From Xylanibacter rodentium (GTDB lineage: Bacteria > Bacteroidota > Bacteroidia > Bacteroidales > Bacteroidaceae), in contig NZ_JABKKE010000005.1 of NCBI RefSeq assembly GCF_013166575.1, positions 109,981-173,980 on the forward strand: a DNA stretch of 64,000 bases, given 5' to 3'. The position numbers and the translations under genes were made by a program. Of the stretch, positions 27,315 to 36,712 are shown piece after piece. The notes under the pieces were generated by a model that saw only the letters and a list, made by a program, of their open reading frames with translations, searched no databases and had not been told where the DNA came from. The first letter of the stretch is position 1, and each line of letters begins with the position of its first letter.

Positions 27315-27354
27315 AATAAGCCCTAAAAGTTTTTATCAGACTTTTAGGGCTATT
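27315..27354 (+). terminator. Intrinsic terminator after ftsH
   Basis: The stem built from AAGCCCTAAAAG and CTTTTAGGGCT has an 11-nt loop and a T-rich tail. Confidence 0.85.
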
Positions 27355-27379
27355 CTTTTGCCATTATCACGATTTGCAT

Positions 27380-27387
27380 TACCTTTG
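27380..27387 (+). promoter_or_regulatory. Promoter of cdsA
   Basis: TACCTTTGC fits the -7 consensus 24 nt before the cdsA ATG. Confidence 0.55.
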
Positions 27388-27410
27388 CAAAAGAATAATA
27401 AACATATCTG

Positions 27411-28259
27411 ATGAAAAATTTCATAATACGTGCCATAACCGGCATATTCTTCGTGTCAGCCATTGTCGTGTGCTTCATCAACCCCATAGCAATGGCAGTG
27501 TTGTTTGCCCTTGTCACAGGTCTAACCGTATGGGAATTCACCGGACTTGTCAACATGCGCGACGGTGTGGACACCAACCGCTTCATATGCACCGTGGCCG
27601 GAGTTTACCTGTATTTTGCCATGACTGGCTTCTGCGGCAGCATCACCCCTCCCACCGTATTCATACCATATCTCATCACGATCATCTATCTTCTCATATC
27701 GGAATTGTATGCCAAAAGCAAAGATCCCATAAACAACTGGGCATATACAATGATGACACAGATGTACATCGCCTTGCCTTTCTCTCTGCTCAGTGTATTG
27801 GCATTCCGTGCCACTCCCGACGGCGTGGCCTATATATGGCTTATGCCGCTCAGCGTTTTCGTTTTCCTGTGGATAAACGATACCGGAGCCTACTGTTGCG
27901 GTTCGCTCTTCGGACGCAACAAGCTGTTCCCGCGCATCAGTCCGGGAAAGAGTTGGGAAGGTTCTGCCGGAGGCGCTGTATTCGTAGTAGCCGCATCTGC
28001 GCTTATATGGCATCTCACGGAATACTATGGGATAAACGACCTCGGTCTCAGCATTTACGAATGGATGGGTCTCGGACTTGTAGTCGTGGTATTCGGGACA
28101 TGGGGCGACCTCGTGGAAAGCCTCTTCAAACGCACACTCGGGGTCAAGGACAGCGGCTCAATCCTGCCGGGCCATGGCGGTATGCTCGACCGGTTCGACT
28201 CGTCATTGCTCGCCATACCCGCCGCTGTAGTATATCTGTATACGCTCACACTGTTCTGA
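27411..28259 (+). CDS. cdsA: Phosphatidate cytidylyltransferase
   Basis: CdsA makes CDP-diacylglycerol from phosphatidate and CTP, the branch point of phospholipid synthesis. The 282-residue protein has about eight membrane helices and the CDP-DAG synthase signature near the C-terminus: GDLVESLFKRTLGVKDSG followed by LPGHGGMLDRFDS. Conserved Asp and Lys residues of the active site are all present. A bidirectional terminator separates it from the convergent YitT-family gene. Confidence 0.96.
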   Translation: MKNFIIRAITGIFFVSAIVVCFINPIAMAVLFALVTGLTVWEFTGLVNMRDGVDTNRFICTVAGVYLYFAMTGFCGSITPPTVFIPYLITIIYLLISELYAKSKDPINNWAYTMMTQMYIALPFSLLSVLAFRATPDGVAYIWLMPLSVFVFLWINDTGAYCCGSLFGRNKLFPRISPGKSWEGSAGGAVFVVAASALIWHLTEYYGINDLGLSIYEWMGLGLVVVVFGTWGDLVESLFKRTLGVKDSGSILPGHGGMLDRFDSSLLAIPAAVVYLYTLTLF

Positions 28260-28318
28260 TTACCGACAGGCTGTACAAAAAATAAAGACGACAAGACCAA
28301 TAGCAATATACACTAAAG

Positions 28319-28378
28319 ACGGTTAAAAGGGCATTATCGATTCCTGTATGCAGATTTCAATAATGCCCTTTTAACCGT
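28319..28378. terminator. Bidirectional terminator between cdsA and the YitT-family gene
   Basis: A 19-nt arm (ACGGTTAAAAGGGCATTAT) and its perfect complement (28360-28378) enclose a 22-nt loop. A-rich and T-rich flanks let it serve both convergent genes. Confidence 0.85.
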
Positions 28379-28429
28379 TTATACACCGTGAGGACCTTGC
28401 TTCCATGTCTGCCGAAGAAAAAAACCACG

Positions 28430-29440
28430 TCACTCCGGCTGCACCTCGCCAACCGAAGGCAACTGCTTCCAACCTTCGCCAAACGTATCGTAAGCATCGG
28501 TAACCACGACAAAGGCCCTCGGATCGACCTCCTTTATCTTATGTTTCACGGCCGTCACCTCCTTGTGGCTCACCACAAGGAAGAGCATTTCCTTCTCCGC
28601 GCCCGTATACAGTCCGCTGCTCTTTATGAGTGTTGCCGAACGGTCAAGGTCCTTAAGGATGAAGCGATGCAGATCAATCATCCTCTTGTCACTTATCACA
28701 AACAGCAGCTTGTCGTCCTTGGCACCATTGAGCATATATGCCAGCACGCGCGAAGACACGAATATGGCTATAAGCGAATAGAACGAAAGATGCCACGACG
28801 GCGACGAAACATCGTCGGCACTGCCTATACCGAAACCTATCACCACCAATCCGAAAGCCACCACGGCCGCGTCGACCAGCAATATGGCTGTAGAGAAACG
28901 CATATGGAAATACTTCTGTATTATCATTGCCACTATATCACTGCCCCCGGTGGTGGCCTGATTGCGCACCACGATACCCTGCCCTATGCCTATCACCGTG
29001 GCACCGATGATGCTCGTAAGCATCAGATGGTCGGTCATATCCATGCAACCGCCGAGCAACATCGCCGGATCGAGACTGTGCAGAGCATCCCGGGTGGGAT
29101 ATACCGCCATGGACATGACGTTCATAATAAGCGGTGTGGTAAGCGCCGCCACCGTTGTACGCGCCCCCAGCTTGGCACCGAGCAGCAGAGCCGACAATAT
29201 GAGCAACGGGATATCGAACATGTATCCGAACGTTCCCACCTGTATCGACGGGAAAAGATTGTGAAGAACAATGCTTGCACCATACACACCGCCGGGCACA
29301 ATGTTATAAGGGTTGATAAAAAAAACGAATCCTGCCGCCATGACCGTACAGCCAGCGAAGATGCCTATCCACGACAACCACCATTCAAGCCGGGACGCCG
29401 GCATGCAAAGACGTTTCAGTCGTTCCGTAAAGTTTTCCAT
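28430..29440 (-). CDS. YitT-family (DUF161/DUF2179) membrane protein
   Basis: The product (336 residues from the ATG at 29440, MENFTERLKR) has five or six hydrophobic segments with the family pattern FFINPYNIVPGGVYG and NQATTGGSDIVAMII. A C-terminal cytoplasmic DUF2179 domain begins near KLLFVISDK and ends around EVDPRAFVVVTDAYDTFGEGW. Function is unknown; the soluble domain resembles small regulatory ligand-binding folds. An in-frame extension to 29476 runs over the -7 box TATATTTGC (29466-29473), so the shorter start is correct. Confidence 0.88.
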   Translation of the reverse strand: MENFTERLKRLCMPASRLEWWLSWIGIFAGCTVMAAGFVFFINPYNIVPGGVYGASIVLHNLFPSIQVGTFGYMFDIPLLILSALLLGAKLGARTTVAALTTPLIMNVMSMAVYPTRDALHSLDPAMLLGGCMDMTDHLMLTSIIGATVIGIGQGIVVRNQATTGGSDIVAMIIQKYFHMRFSTAILLVDAAVVAFGLVVIGFGIGSADDVSSPSWHLSFYSLIAIFVSSRVLAYMLNGAKDDKLLFVISDKRMIDLHRFILKDLDRSATLIKSSGLYTGAEKEMLFLVVSHKEVTAVKHKIKEVDPRAFVVVTDAYDTFGEGWKQLPSVGEVQPE

Positions 29441-29609
29441 TTCTTTTGTTGTTATTTTTATACAGCAAATATACAAAACTTTAGACAGACAGCAAAGCCT
29501 TGCGCCGTATTTTTTTATTCTACGGATAAAAAAACAATCAATTTACGATTATGCCGCCATCCAATCCATCACGGCATAAGGCATGATACAGTATTTCCGT
29601 ACGGTGGCA

Positions 29610-30800
29610 TCATTGACTTTCAAGGCACTTGGCAGACTTGTTCCGCCCGTCGGCACCGCCAAGCAAACCCGTAATTATCCGTGCAGCATTGTCGGGAGCC
29701 TTCTCCGTACCGAGACGACGGCGCACCTCGTCATAGCCGCGCAACATAGCCTCACGTGCCGGCTGCCCCGGCAATATGCGCCGCAGTTCGCGGCGTATGT
29801 TGTCCACTGAAAACGTATCGGCAACGAGTTCCATCACAACCTCGCTGTCGGCGATGAGATTGACAAGCGATATATATCGTACTTTGAGCAAATGTCTGCG
29901 CAGAAAAGCCATGACCTTGGGTATAGGTGTCTCGTAACATACCACCTGCGGCACGCCGAACAGAGCTGTCTCGAGCGTGGCCGTGCCACTGGTGACGAGA
30001 GCTGCCGTGGAGCAGGCCAGCAACCGGTAGGTGCTGTCGTACACCACCTCCACGCCCGTACCGCTGACAAAACTCCCGTAATACTCCGCCGGAATGGACG
30101 GAGCACCGGCCAGCACCACCCTGTAATCGCCCATAAACTCACGCACGGCCTCAATCATTGCAGGCAGATTGTCCTTTATCTCCTGACGGCGCGACCCGGC
30201 AAGAAGGGCGATAATGCCCTTTGACGATGCCCCGACATCACCCGAAGGCAGAGCCAAAGCGTCGGCCGACGGCGAATATCCGGACAGGAACCCGCCCACC
30301 TCTTCGGCCGTGGGATTGCCTACATAGTGTATCGGATAGCCGTGCTTCTGCTCGAAAAAAGGCACTTCAAACGGCAAGATGGAAAACAGTTCGTCCACAT
30401 CGCGCTTTATATTCTTGATGCGATACTCCTTCCACGCCCATATCTTAGGTGATATATAATAATATACGGGGATATCCGTGCGGGCTTTCACATACTTGGC
30501 AATGCTGAGATTGAACCCCGGATAGTCTGTCAGTATCACCGCGTCGGGCCGCCACCGCACTATATCATGCTTGCAACGGCGCATGTTGCCGAGTATGGCG
30601 GGCAGATGCAGCAGCACCGGAACAAACCCCATATAGGCCAGCTCACGATAATGCCTGACCATCGTACCGCCCTCGGCTGCCATCAGGTCGCCTCCGATAA
30701 ACCGGAACTCGGCCTCAACGTCATATTCCTTCAGTGCGTGCATCAGCCGCGACGCATGCAGGTCGCCGCTCGCCTCGCCCGCTATCAAATAATATTTCAT
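29610..30800 (-). CDS. lpxB: Lipid-A-disaccharide synthase
   Basis: LpxB joins UDP-2,3-diacylglucosamine and lipid X into the lipid A disaccharide at the inner face of the inner membrane. The product (396 residues) has the N-terminal GEASGDLHASRLMHAL, then RFIGGDLMAAEGG, VILTDYPGFNLSIAKYVK, YYISPKIWAWKEYRIKNIKRDVDELFSILPFE in consecutive blocks, and GSRRQEIKDNLP. It lies 28 nt behind surE, and the two are likely co-transcribed, an order often seen in Bacteroidales. Confidence 0.96.
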   Translation of the reverse strand: MKYYLIAGEASGDLHASRLMHALKEYDVEAEFRFIGGDLMAAEGGTMVRHYRELAYMGFVPVLLHLPAILGNMRRCKHDIVRWRPDAVILTDYPGFNLSIAKYVKARTDIPVYYYISPKIWAWKEYRIKNIKRDVDELFSILPFEVPFFEQKHGYPIHYVGNPTAEEVGGFLSGYSPSADALALPSGDVGASSKGIIALLAGSRRQEIKDNLPAMIEAVREFMGDYRVVLAGAPSIPAEYYGSFVSGTGVEVVYDSTYRLLACSTAALVTSGTATLETALFGVPQVVCYETPIPKVMAFLRRHLLKVRYISLVNLIADSEVVMELVADTFSVDNIRRELRRILPGQPAREAMLRGYDEVRRRLGTEKAPDNAARIITGLLGGADGRNKSAKCLESQ

Positions 30801-30828
30801 CTCTCGCCTCCGCTCTTTGTCCAGATTG

Positions 30829-31614
30829 TCACATTACGTTCAAGAATGTCCATTCGCTCTTCATCCGCTCCATCATCCCATAGTCCGTCACGTCCACCTG
30901 CGTCGGCGTGATGGCCACATATCCGTTAGTGAGAGCCCAGTTGTCCGTATCGTCGGCATCCGGCTCGTCGTTGGTATATTCGCCGGTCATCCAGTAGTAG
31001 TCATACCCATGAGGATGGACACACCGCACGACCTCGTTGCCCCATGTGCCGCGCGCCATACGGCATATGCGCACACCCTTGAACTCTTTCAGCCGCGGGA
31101 AGTTTACATTGAGACACACTCCCCGTGGCAGCCCCTCGCCGAGCACACGCTCCGTGATGCTGCGCACAAATGGAGCGAGCGGCGCGAAGTCGGCATCGTC
31201 ACTATGGTCGCAGAGCGAAAAGGCCACAGAGGGGATATACTTCATGCAGCCCTCCATCGTGACACCCATCGTGCCGGAATAATGGCTGTTCACCGACGCA
31301 TTGTCGCCATGATTGATACCTCCTATCACCATGTCCGGGCGTCGCCCGCCGCACAACCGGTCGAGAGCAATCTTCACACAGTCGACGGGAGTGCCGCTGC
31401 ACGACCACACATCCACGCCCTCCCATCGGCGGCGCAACTTCAGCCTGAGCGGTTCGACGGCCGAGAATGCACACGAGAATCCGCTACGGGCCGACTCAGG
31501 GGCACACACGAGCAGGTCGGCCAACGGACTCACCATCTCTATCAGGCTTCTGAGGCCCTTGGAATGGTATCCGTCGTCGTTTGATATCAGTATCAACGGT
31601 CTTTTCTTTTCCAT
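30829..31614 (-). CDS. surE: 5'-nucleotidase SurE
   Basis: SurE is a cytosolic metal-dependent phosphatase for nucleoside 5'- and 3'-monophosphates. From the ATG at 31614 (MEKKRPLILI) the product has 261 residues with the metal-binding ISNDDGYHSKG, VCAPESARSGFS, CSGTPVDCVKIAL and GINHGDNASVNSHYSGTMGV motifs. A longer frame to 31665 crosses the -7 box TAATTTTGC (31639-31646) and is not expected to be translated. It heads the surE-lpxB operon. Confidence 0.95.
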   Translation of the reverse strand: MEKKRPLILISNDDGYHSKGLRSLIEMVSPLADLLVCAPESARSGFSCAFSAVEPLRLKLRRRWEGVDVWSCSGTPVDCVKIALDRLCGGRRPDMVIGGINHGDNASVNSHYSGTMGVTMEGCMKYIPSVAFSLCDHSDDADFAPLAPFVRSITERVLGEGLPRGVCLNVNFPRLKEFKGVRICRMARGTWGNEVVRCVHPHGYDYYWMTGEYTNDEPDADDTDNWALTNGYVAITPTQVDVTDYGMMERMKSEWTFLNVM

Positions 31615-32504
31615 AATCGTCTTTGTATTATCGTTCCGCAAAATTACTAAAAATCCGCGTAACAAACGAAAGAAGCAGGCATGTATTCAAAATTAATCAT
31701 CGCCAGATTGCCCGTCATATATGCCCTCATCACTATCATGTCTGAAAAGGGAGAACACCCACTTATGATAAAGAATGAAAGCAAATGCCACACGGCATCT
31801 CCACCATGAAGTCATGCCGGGCAAGCTGCAAGCAGGTCCGGGCATATTCCGCAATTGCCGGACAGACTACTCCAAGAGCTATGTCACATATCCGAATAAT
31901 CATTACAAACAAGCTCTCATACGTCGATTATTCTGAAACAGAGAATCCGTAATGCGAAATTCGCGAGTTTTGAGCATGCAAACACAACACTCTGTATACC
32001 ACAGCGTTACGTCACTCTGTATCGAAGTGTGCAATTTCCCAGGCTCTTTCAAGACGCGATAAGGGCCATATTGCATTGCAATAAAGGCCGTATTGCATCG
32101 TGATAACGGCCTTATGACATTGCAATAAGGCCCTTATCGGAACCCCAAACGGCCGCCGCGACAGGCCAACCGCCATTATTTGTAAACAAAAGAGACAAAA
32201 ACCGATAAAACGACTCACATCTTCCATTTCTCCGTTTCTATTTCATTGTTTTTCATGCATGGAAATATTGGCAATATTTATGTACATTCTCAACAGTCCC
32301 GACATAACGGCTGAAGATATATTCAGCCCCTGTCACAGTCAAAAAAAGGCTCATAAATAACATTTTCTCGCATAAATTTAGTATCTTTGCGGCAAAATAC
32401 AGCGAAATCCGGCGGCTCACCGAGACGAGACACACCGCGTGTTCCGACATTGAAACGGACTTCGAACATCGGGAATACCGATTTAAACCTTGGGAAAATC
32501 GAAA
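31615..32504. other. Spacer between divergent surE and parA, with GGCC palindromes
   Basis: Besides the surE promoter at its left end and the parA -7 box TATCTTTGC (32382-32389) at its right, this 890-bp spacer holds a GGCC-type palindrome cluster at 32057-32138. There, CGATAAGGGCC and TATTGCA recur in both orientations, related to the repeats at 10.6 and 58.5 kb. I see no credible gene. The parA leader would be about 110 nt. Confidence 0.6.
32057..32138. repeat. GGCC-type dispersed palindromes, locus 2
   Basis: The outer arms CGATAAGGGCC (32057) and its complement GGCCCTTATCG (32128-32138) enclose inner copies of TTGCATTGCAATAA and AAGGCCGTATTGCATCG, giving nested hairpins. It is the same style as loci at 10591-10690 and 58430-58545. 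Confidence 0.65.
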
Positions 32505-33266
32505 ATGGGAAAAATCATCGCATTAGCAAACCAAAAAGGAGGGGTGGGCAAAACCACAACAACCATCAATCTGGCAGCATCGCTCGCCACACTTGAAAAG
32601 AGCGTGCTGGTGGTAGATGCCGACCCTCAGGCCAACGCTTCGAGCGGTCTCGGAGTAGACATAAAGATTGTAGATTGCTCTCTGTACGAGTGTATCATCG
32701 ACCGTGCCGATGTAAGAGACGCCATTTATACCACCGATATCGAAGGTCTGGACATCATCCCGAGCCACATCGACCTTGTGGGCGCGGAGATTGAGATGCT
32801 CAACCTCAACGACCGCGAGAGAGTGCTCAAGAAGATGCTTGAGCCGATACGCGGCGAATACGACTACATTCTGATAGACTGCAGCCCGTCGCTCGGACTG
32901 ATAACGGTCAACTCGCTCACGGCAGCCGACTCGGTGATAATACCCGTACAGTGCGAATACTTCGCCCTTGAAGGCATCAGCAAGCTGCTCAACACCATCA
33001 AGATAATAAAAAGCAAGCTGAACCCGAGGCTTGAGATAGAGGGATTCCTGCTGACGATGTACGACTCGCGCCTGCGTCTGGCCAACCAGATTTACGACGA
33101 GGTGAAACGCCACTTCCAGGAACTGGTGTTCAAGACCGTGATACAGCGCAACGTCAAACTGAGCGAAAGCCCGAGCCACGGTCTGCCCGTGATTCTCTAC
33201 GACGCCGACTCCACCGGCAGCAAGAACCATCTGGCACTGGCCAAGGAGATAATAAACAAGAACTGA
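32505..33266 (+). CDS. parA: Chromosome-partitioning ATPase ParA/Soj
   Basis: ParA is a Walker-type ATPase that segregates the chromosome origin with ParB. The 253-residue protein starts MGKIIALANQKGGVGKTTTT (deviant Walker A), then VLVVDADPQANASSGLG and YILIDCSPSLGLITVNSLTAAD. A TTG 15 nt upstream is in frame, but the ATG gives the normal N-terminus. It begins a same-strand series parA, parB, DUF5683, mltD, relA/spoT that is conserved in many Bacteroidota. Confidence 0.95.
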   Translation: MGKIIALANQKGGVGKTTTTINLAASLATLEKSVLVVDADPQANASSGLGVDIKIVDCSLYECIIDRADVRDAIYTTDIEGLDIIPSHIDLVGAEIEMLNLNDRERVLKKMLEPIRGEYDYILIDCSPSLGLITVNSLTAADSVIIPVQCEYFALEGISKLLNTIKIIKSKLNPRLEIEGFLLTMYDSRLRLANQIYDEVKRHFQELVFKTVIQRNVKLSESPSHGLPVILYDADSTGSKNHLALAKEIINKN

Positions 33267-33370
33267 CGAGGACACCTCGGCTGAGCCAAACCCAAGGCTG
33301 ACGGACACGAACAAGAGGACGGGAAACAGTCACGACCGACAATCAATAATCATTCTTCAACGAAAAAGAA

Positions 33371-34297
33371 ATGGCAGTACACAAGAAATACAACAAAAGC
33401 GTATTGGGACGCGGACTTGACGACTTGGGCAACGGGCGCGGACTCGACGCTCTGATTGACACCGGCGAGGTGCAGACACAGGGGTCGTCTAATCTGAACG
33501 AGATAGCCATTGACCATATCGAGCCTAACCCCAACCAGCCACGACGCGAATTTGACGAGGAAGCGCTGCAGGAATTGGCTGCGAGCATACGCGAGATAGG
33601 CATCATACAACCCGTCACGCTGCGTCAGACAGCCGACGGCCGCTATCAGATAATAGCCGGCGAACGCCGCTGGAGAGCGTCGCAGATAGCCGGACTGACC
33701 GCCATTCCGGCATATATACGTACTGTCGAGGACGAAAACGTGATGGAAATGGCCCTCGTCGAAAACATACAGCGCGAGGACCTGAATGCCATCGAAATAG
33801 CTCTGGCATACGAACATCTGTCGGAGACCACCGGCATGACACAGGAGAAGATTTCGGAACGTGTGGGCAAGAGCCGCGCCGCCGTGACCAATTACATGCG
33901 GCTGCTCAAGTTGCCGGCACAGGTACAGATGGCTCTTAAGAACCGCGAGATAGACATGGGCCATGCACGGGCACTGCTGGCACTCGACAGTCCGAGCGTA
34001 CAGATAAAGCTGTTCAGAGAGATTCAGAAGAACGGATACTCGGTACGCAAGGTTGAAGAGATGGTGAACATGCTGAAAAACGGTGAGGACGTGGTGACGG
34101 CCAAAAAGAAGATTGCCGCACACGCGCAGTTGCCCGAGGATTTTGCCGTGCTGCGCGAACGTCTGTCGGGCTTCTTCAAGACCAAAGTACAGATGACATG
34201 CTCGCCAAAAGGGAAAGGCAAAATAAGCATTCCCTTTGCCAACGAAGAAGAGCTGGAGCGCATCATGAATGCTCTTGACAGTGTGGGCAACAAATAA
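33371..34297 (+). CDS. parB: Chromosome-partitioning protein ParB/Spo0J
   Basis: ParB binds parS sites, spreads as a CTP-dependent clamp and partners with ParA. The 308-residue protein has an N-terminal KSVLGRGLDDL segment, the ParB/Srx domain (IEPNPNQPRREFDEEALQEL, then YQIIAGERRWRAS with the CTP-binding GERRWRA), and an HTH region (MTQEKISERVGKSRAAVTNYMRLLKLP). A C-terminal dimerisation part follows. No good parS was found in this window. Confidence 0.95.
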   Translation: MAVHKKYNKSVLGRGLDDLGNGRGLDALIDTGEVQTQGSSNLNEIAIDHIEPNPNQPRREFDEEALQELAASIREIGIIQPVTLRQTADGRYQIIAGERRWRASQIAGLTAIPAYIRTVEDENVMEMALVENIQREDLNAIEIALAYEHLSETTGMTQEKISERVGKSRAAVTNYMRLLKLPAQVQMALKNREIDMGHARALLALDSPSVQIKLFREIQKNGYSVRKVEEMVNMLKNGEDVVTAKKKIAAHAQLPEDFAVLRERLSGFFKTKVQMTCSPKGKGKISIPFANEEELERIMNALDSVGNK

Positions 34298-34306
34298 ACA
34301 GATGTT

Positions 34307-35080
34307 TTGAAAAGCTACGGAATAACATATACACTACGCATGCTGACCCTTGGCCTTCTGCTGGCGGCAGGCCATATTGTCGCATCGGCACAGGAGGCGG
34401 CTGGCATGACCTATGAAGCGACGCCTGACACCATATCAGCCGACAGCCTCGAAAGGATGATGACAACGGCAGAGTCAGTGTCCGGCCACAAGGCGAAAGC
34501 GCTGAAAAAGAGAAATGGCACGGCCGATGACGACACACTGACGGTAATCAAGACGAAGCGCGACTGGGCCACATGGACACCCAATCCGCAACGGGCCTTA
34601 TGGCTCGCCATGGTTTTGCCCGGTGCCGGACAGATATACAACAGAAAATATTGGAAGTTGCCTATATTCTACGGCGGAATGATGGGATGCCTATACGCCA
34701 TGAACTGGAACAACATGATGTACAAAGACTACTCGCAGGCATATCTCGACATAATGGACGATGACCCTACAACGCAGAGCTACAACAAGTTCCTGCATCT
34801 TGGGAAGCAGATTGACAGTTCGAACGAAGAACGCTACAAGAAACTGTTCAAAAGCCGCAAGGACAGATACCGCAGGTGGCGCGACATGAGTTTCTTCTGT
34901 CTTGTGGGAGTGTACGCCCTCTCGGTGATAGACGCATACGTCGACGCCGAGTTGTCGGAGTTCGACATATCCAAAGACCTCAGTCTGAAAGTAGAGCCTG
35001 CCGTCATCGGCGGCAACCGTCCGTGCAGCCTGCTCGACGGTTCGGCAGCATTGGGATTGCAGTGCAGCCTTACTTTTTAG
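34307..35080 (+). CDS. DUF5683 domain protein with signal peptide
   Basis: The 257-residue product has a signal peptide and the DUF5683 core PQRALWLAMVLPGAGQIYNRKYWK followed by PIFYGG, with two hydrophobic segments. This suggests an envelope protein; its function is unknown. The best start is TTG at 34307, 10 nt after parB, because it adds the basic n-region (MKSYGITYTLR). An ATG at 34340 would give a signal peptide without positive charge. The gene sits in the conserved parB-to-mltD interval, hinting at a link between chromosome partition and the envelope. Confidence 0.8.
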   Translation: MKSYGITYTLRMLTLGLLLAAGHIVASAQEAAGMTYEATPDTISADSLERMMTTAESVSGHKAKALKKRNGTADDDTLTVIKTKRDWATWTPNPQRALWLAMVLPGAGQIYNRKYWKLPIFYGGMMGCLYAMNWNNMMYKDYSQAYLDIMDDDPTTQSYNKFLHLGKQIDSSNEERYKKLFKSRKDRYRRWRDMSFFCLVGVYALSVIDAYVDAELSEFDISKDLSLKVEPAVIGGNRPCSLLDGSAALGLQCSLTF

Positions 35081-35226
35081 GCGAGAAAACGCGGGATGAA
35101 ATCCAACGTTTTCGTTAAGCCAGATGAGCAGAGTGAGCTTGCTCAAACTCTGCCATGGCGAGAAAACGTGCATGAATATGAACAATTTGAATATCATACT
35201 GAATACAGATACTGACATATTATATA

Positions 35227-36552
35227 ATGAACAAGAAAACGATATTGCTGGCCATCACGATGTGTATTGGCGGAAGCAGCACGATACTGGCACAAAACGA
35301 TACTGTCACCGTTGACGAGATAACAGTGACCGACGACAAAGGCATCAAGGAAGTTGTGGCATTTCCGGAAGCAATGAACTACGACCTTGACAGTCTCATG
35401 AATCTATATATGTCGAAGACTTATCTTGACGAGGACAACGACTGTCAGATGAAGGATGTCAATCCGGTCTTTGCAAAAGAAGTGTACATAGAGCGGCTCA
35501 AACACATGCCCACCGTGATAGAGATGCCGTATAACGACGTTGTACAGAAATTTATAGACAGATACAGCGGACGGCTGCGCCATTCGGTGAGCTACATGCT
35601 CGGAGCATCCAATTTCTACATGCCCATATTCGAAGAGGCTCTCGAGGCTTACAACCTGCCGCTGGAGCTGAAGTATCTGCCGATAATAGAGTCGGCACTC
35701 AATCCTAAAGCCGTATCACGCGTGGGAGCAACCGGACTGTGGCAGTTCATGCTGGCCACCGGAAAGCAATACGACCTGAAAGTGAACTCGCTGATAGACG
35801 AACGTTGTGACCCCGTCAAGTCGTCATATGCCGCAGCCCACTATCTGAGCGATCTGTACAAGATATTCGGTGACTGGAACCTGGTTATCGCGGCATACAA
35901 CTGCGGACCGGCACAGATAAACAAGGCCATACACAGAGCCGACGGAGAACGGGACTACTGGCAGATATACCCGTATCTGCCAAAAGAAACACGAGGATAC
36001 GTGCCGGCATTCATCGCCGCCAACTACATAATGAACTATTACTGCGAACACAACATCTGTCCGATGACCACACGACTGCCGGCACAGACAGACACCGTGG
36101 TAGTCAAGCGCAATGTACATCTGGAGCAGATAGCCGCCGTATGCAATATCGACATCGAGCAGCTGAGGGCTCTCAACCCGTCGTACCGCCGCGACATCAT
36201 ACCCGGTACCACAGCCATAGAAGCAAGCGTAAGACTGCCACAGACAGATATAGGCAAATTCATAGACAATGAAGAAGAAGTATATGAATACAAGGCGGAC
36301 GAGCTGCTCCCCAAACGTAGTGTGGTGATTGTGAACGACAATACTCCTGCCATATCTTCCCGCCCGAAGGCACGTTCCGGCAGATCGGCACGCAACCGCA
36401 AAGTCTCCGGCGGCAAGACAATAACCATCCGTAGCGGACAAACGCTGTCAGAAATAGCCAAGCGTAACGGCACCACCGTTGCCAAGCTGAAACGGCTGAA
36501 CGGTCTGAAAAACAGCAATATCCGTGCCGGAAAGAAACTCAGAGTAAGATAA
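35227..36552 (+). CDS. mltD: MltD-like membrane-bound lytic transglycosylase with LysM
   Basis: This enzyme cleaves peptidoglycan glycan strands. The product (441 residues) has a signal peptide (MNKKTILLAITMCIGG), an SLT catalytic domain with the catalytic Glu in LKYLPIIESALNPKAVS and GLWQFMLATGKQY, and YNCGPAQINKAIHRADG. Two LysM-like regions follow: a divergent one near HLEQIAAVCNIDIEQLRALN and a canonical one at the C-terminus (IRSGQTLSEIAKRNGTTVAK). The catalytic motifs are intact. It follows DUF5683 after 146 bp. Confidence 0.92.
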   Translation: MNKKTILLAITMCIGGSSTILAQNDTVTVDEITVTDDKGIKEVVAFPEAMNYDLDSLMNLYMSKTYLDEDNDCQMKDVNPVFAKEVYIERLKHMPTVIEMPYNDVVQKFIDRYSGRLRHSVSYMLGASNFYMPIFEEALEAYNLPLELKYLPIIESALNPKAVSRVGATGLWQFMLATGKQYDLKVNSLIDERCDPVKSSYAAAHYLSDLYKIFGDWNLVIAAYNCGPAQINKAIHRADGERDYWQIYPYLPKETRGYVPAFIAANYIMNYYCEHNICPMTTRLPAQTDTVVVKRNVHLEQIAAVCNIDIEQLRALNPSYRRDIIPGTTAIEASVRLPQTDIGKFIDNEEEVYEYKADELLPKRSVVIVNDNTPAISSRPKARSGRSARNRKVSGGKTITIRSGQTLSEIAKRNGTTVAKLKRLNGLKNSNIRAGKKLRVR

Positions 36553-36564
36553 AACGATAAACCG

Positions 36565-36611
36565 ATCCCCTGCAATCTCAATCTTCACACGAAGATGAGA
36601 AAGCAGGGGAT
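36565..36611 (+). terminator. Hairpin after mltD
   Basis: ATCCCCTGC pairs with GCAGGGGAT around an inner region that itself can pair (ATCTTC with GAAGAT), followed by TGTGTTTACTGTTT. It could be partial termination before relA/spoT. Confidence 0.65.
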
Positions 36612-36712
36612 TGTGTTTACTGTTTATAAGATAAAGAGATTTTTTATAACATAAACGACAAACAGCAGTTATACTTCAATATAAATAACTATACAATAGG
36701 AGGATATGCCCC

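Noticed and set aside
28388..29674. 428-codon forward frame opposite the YitT-family gene
   Set aside because: It is antisense to a clear membrane protein gene, rich in Arg, His and Cys, and without any family resemblance.
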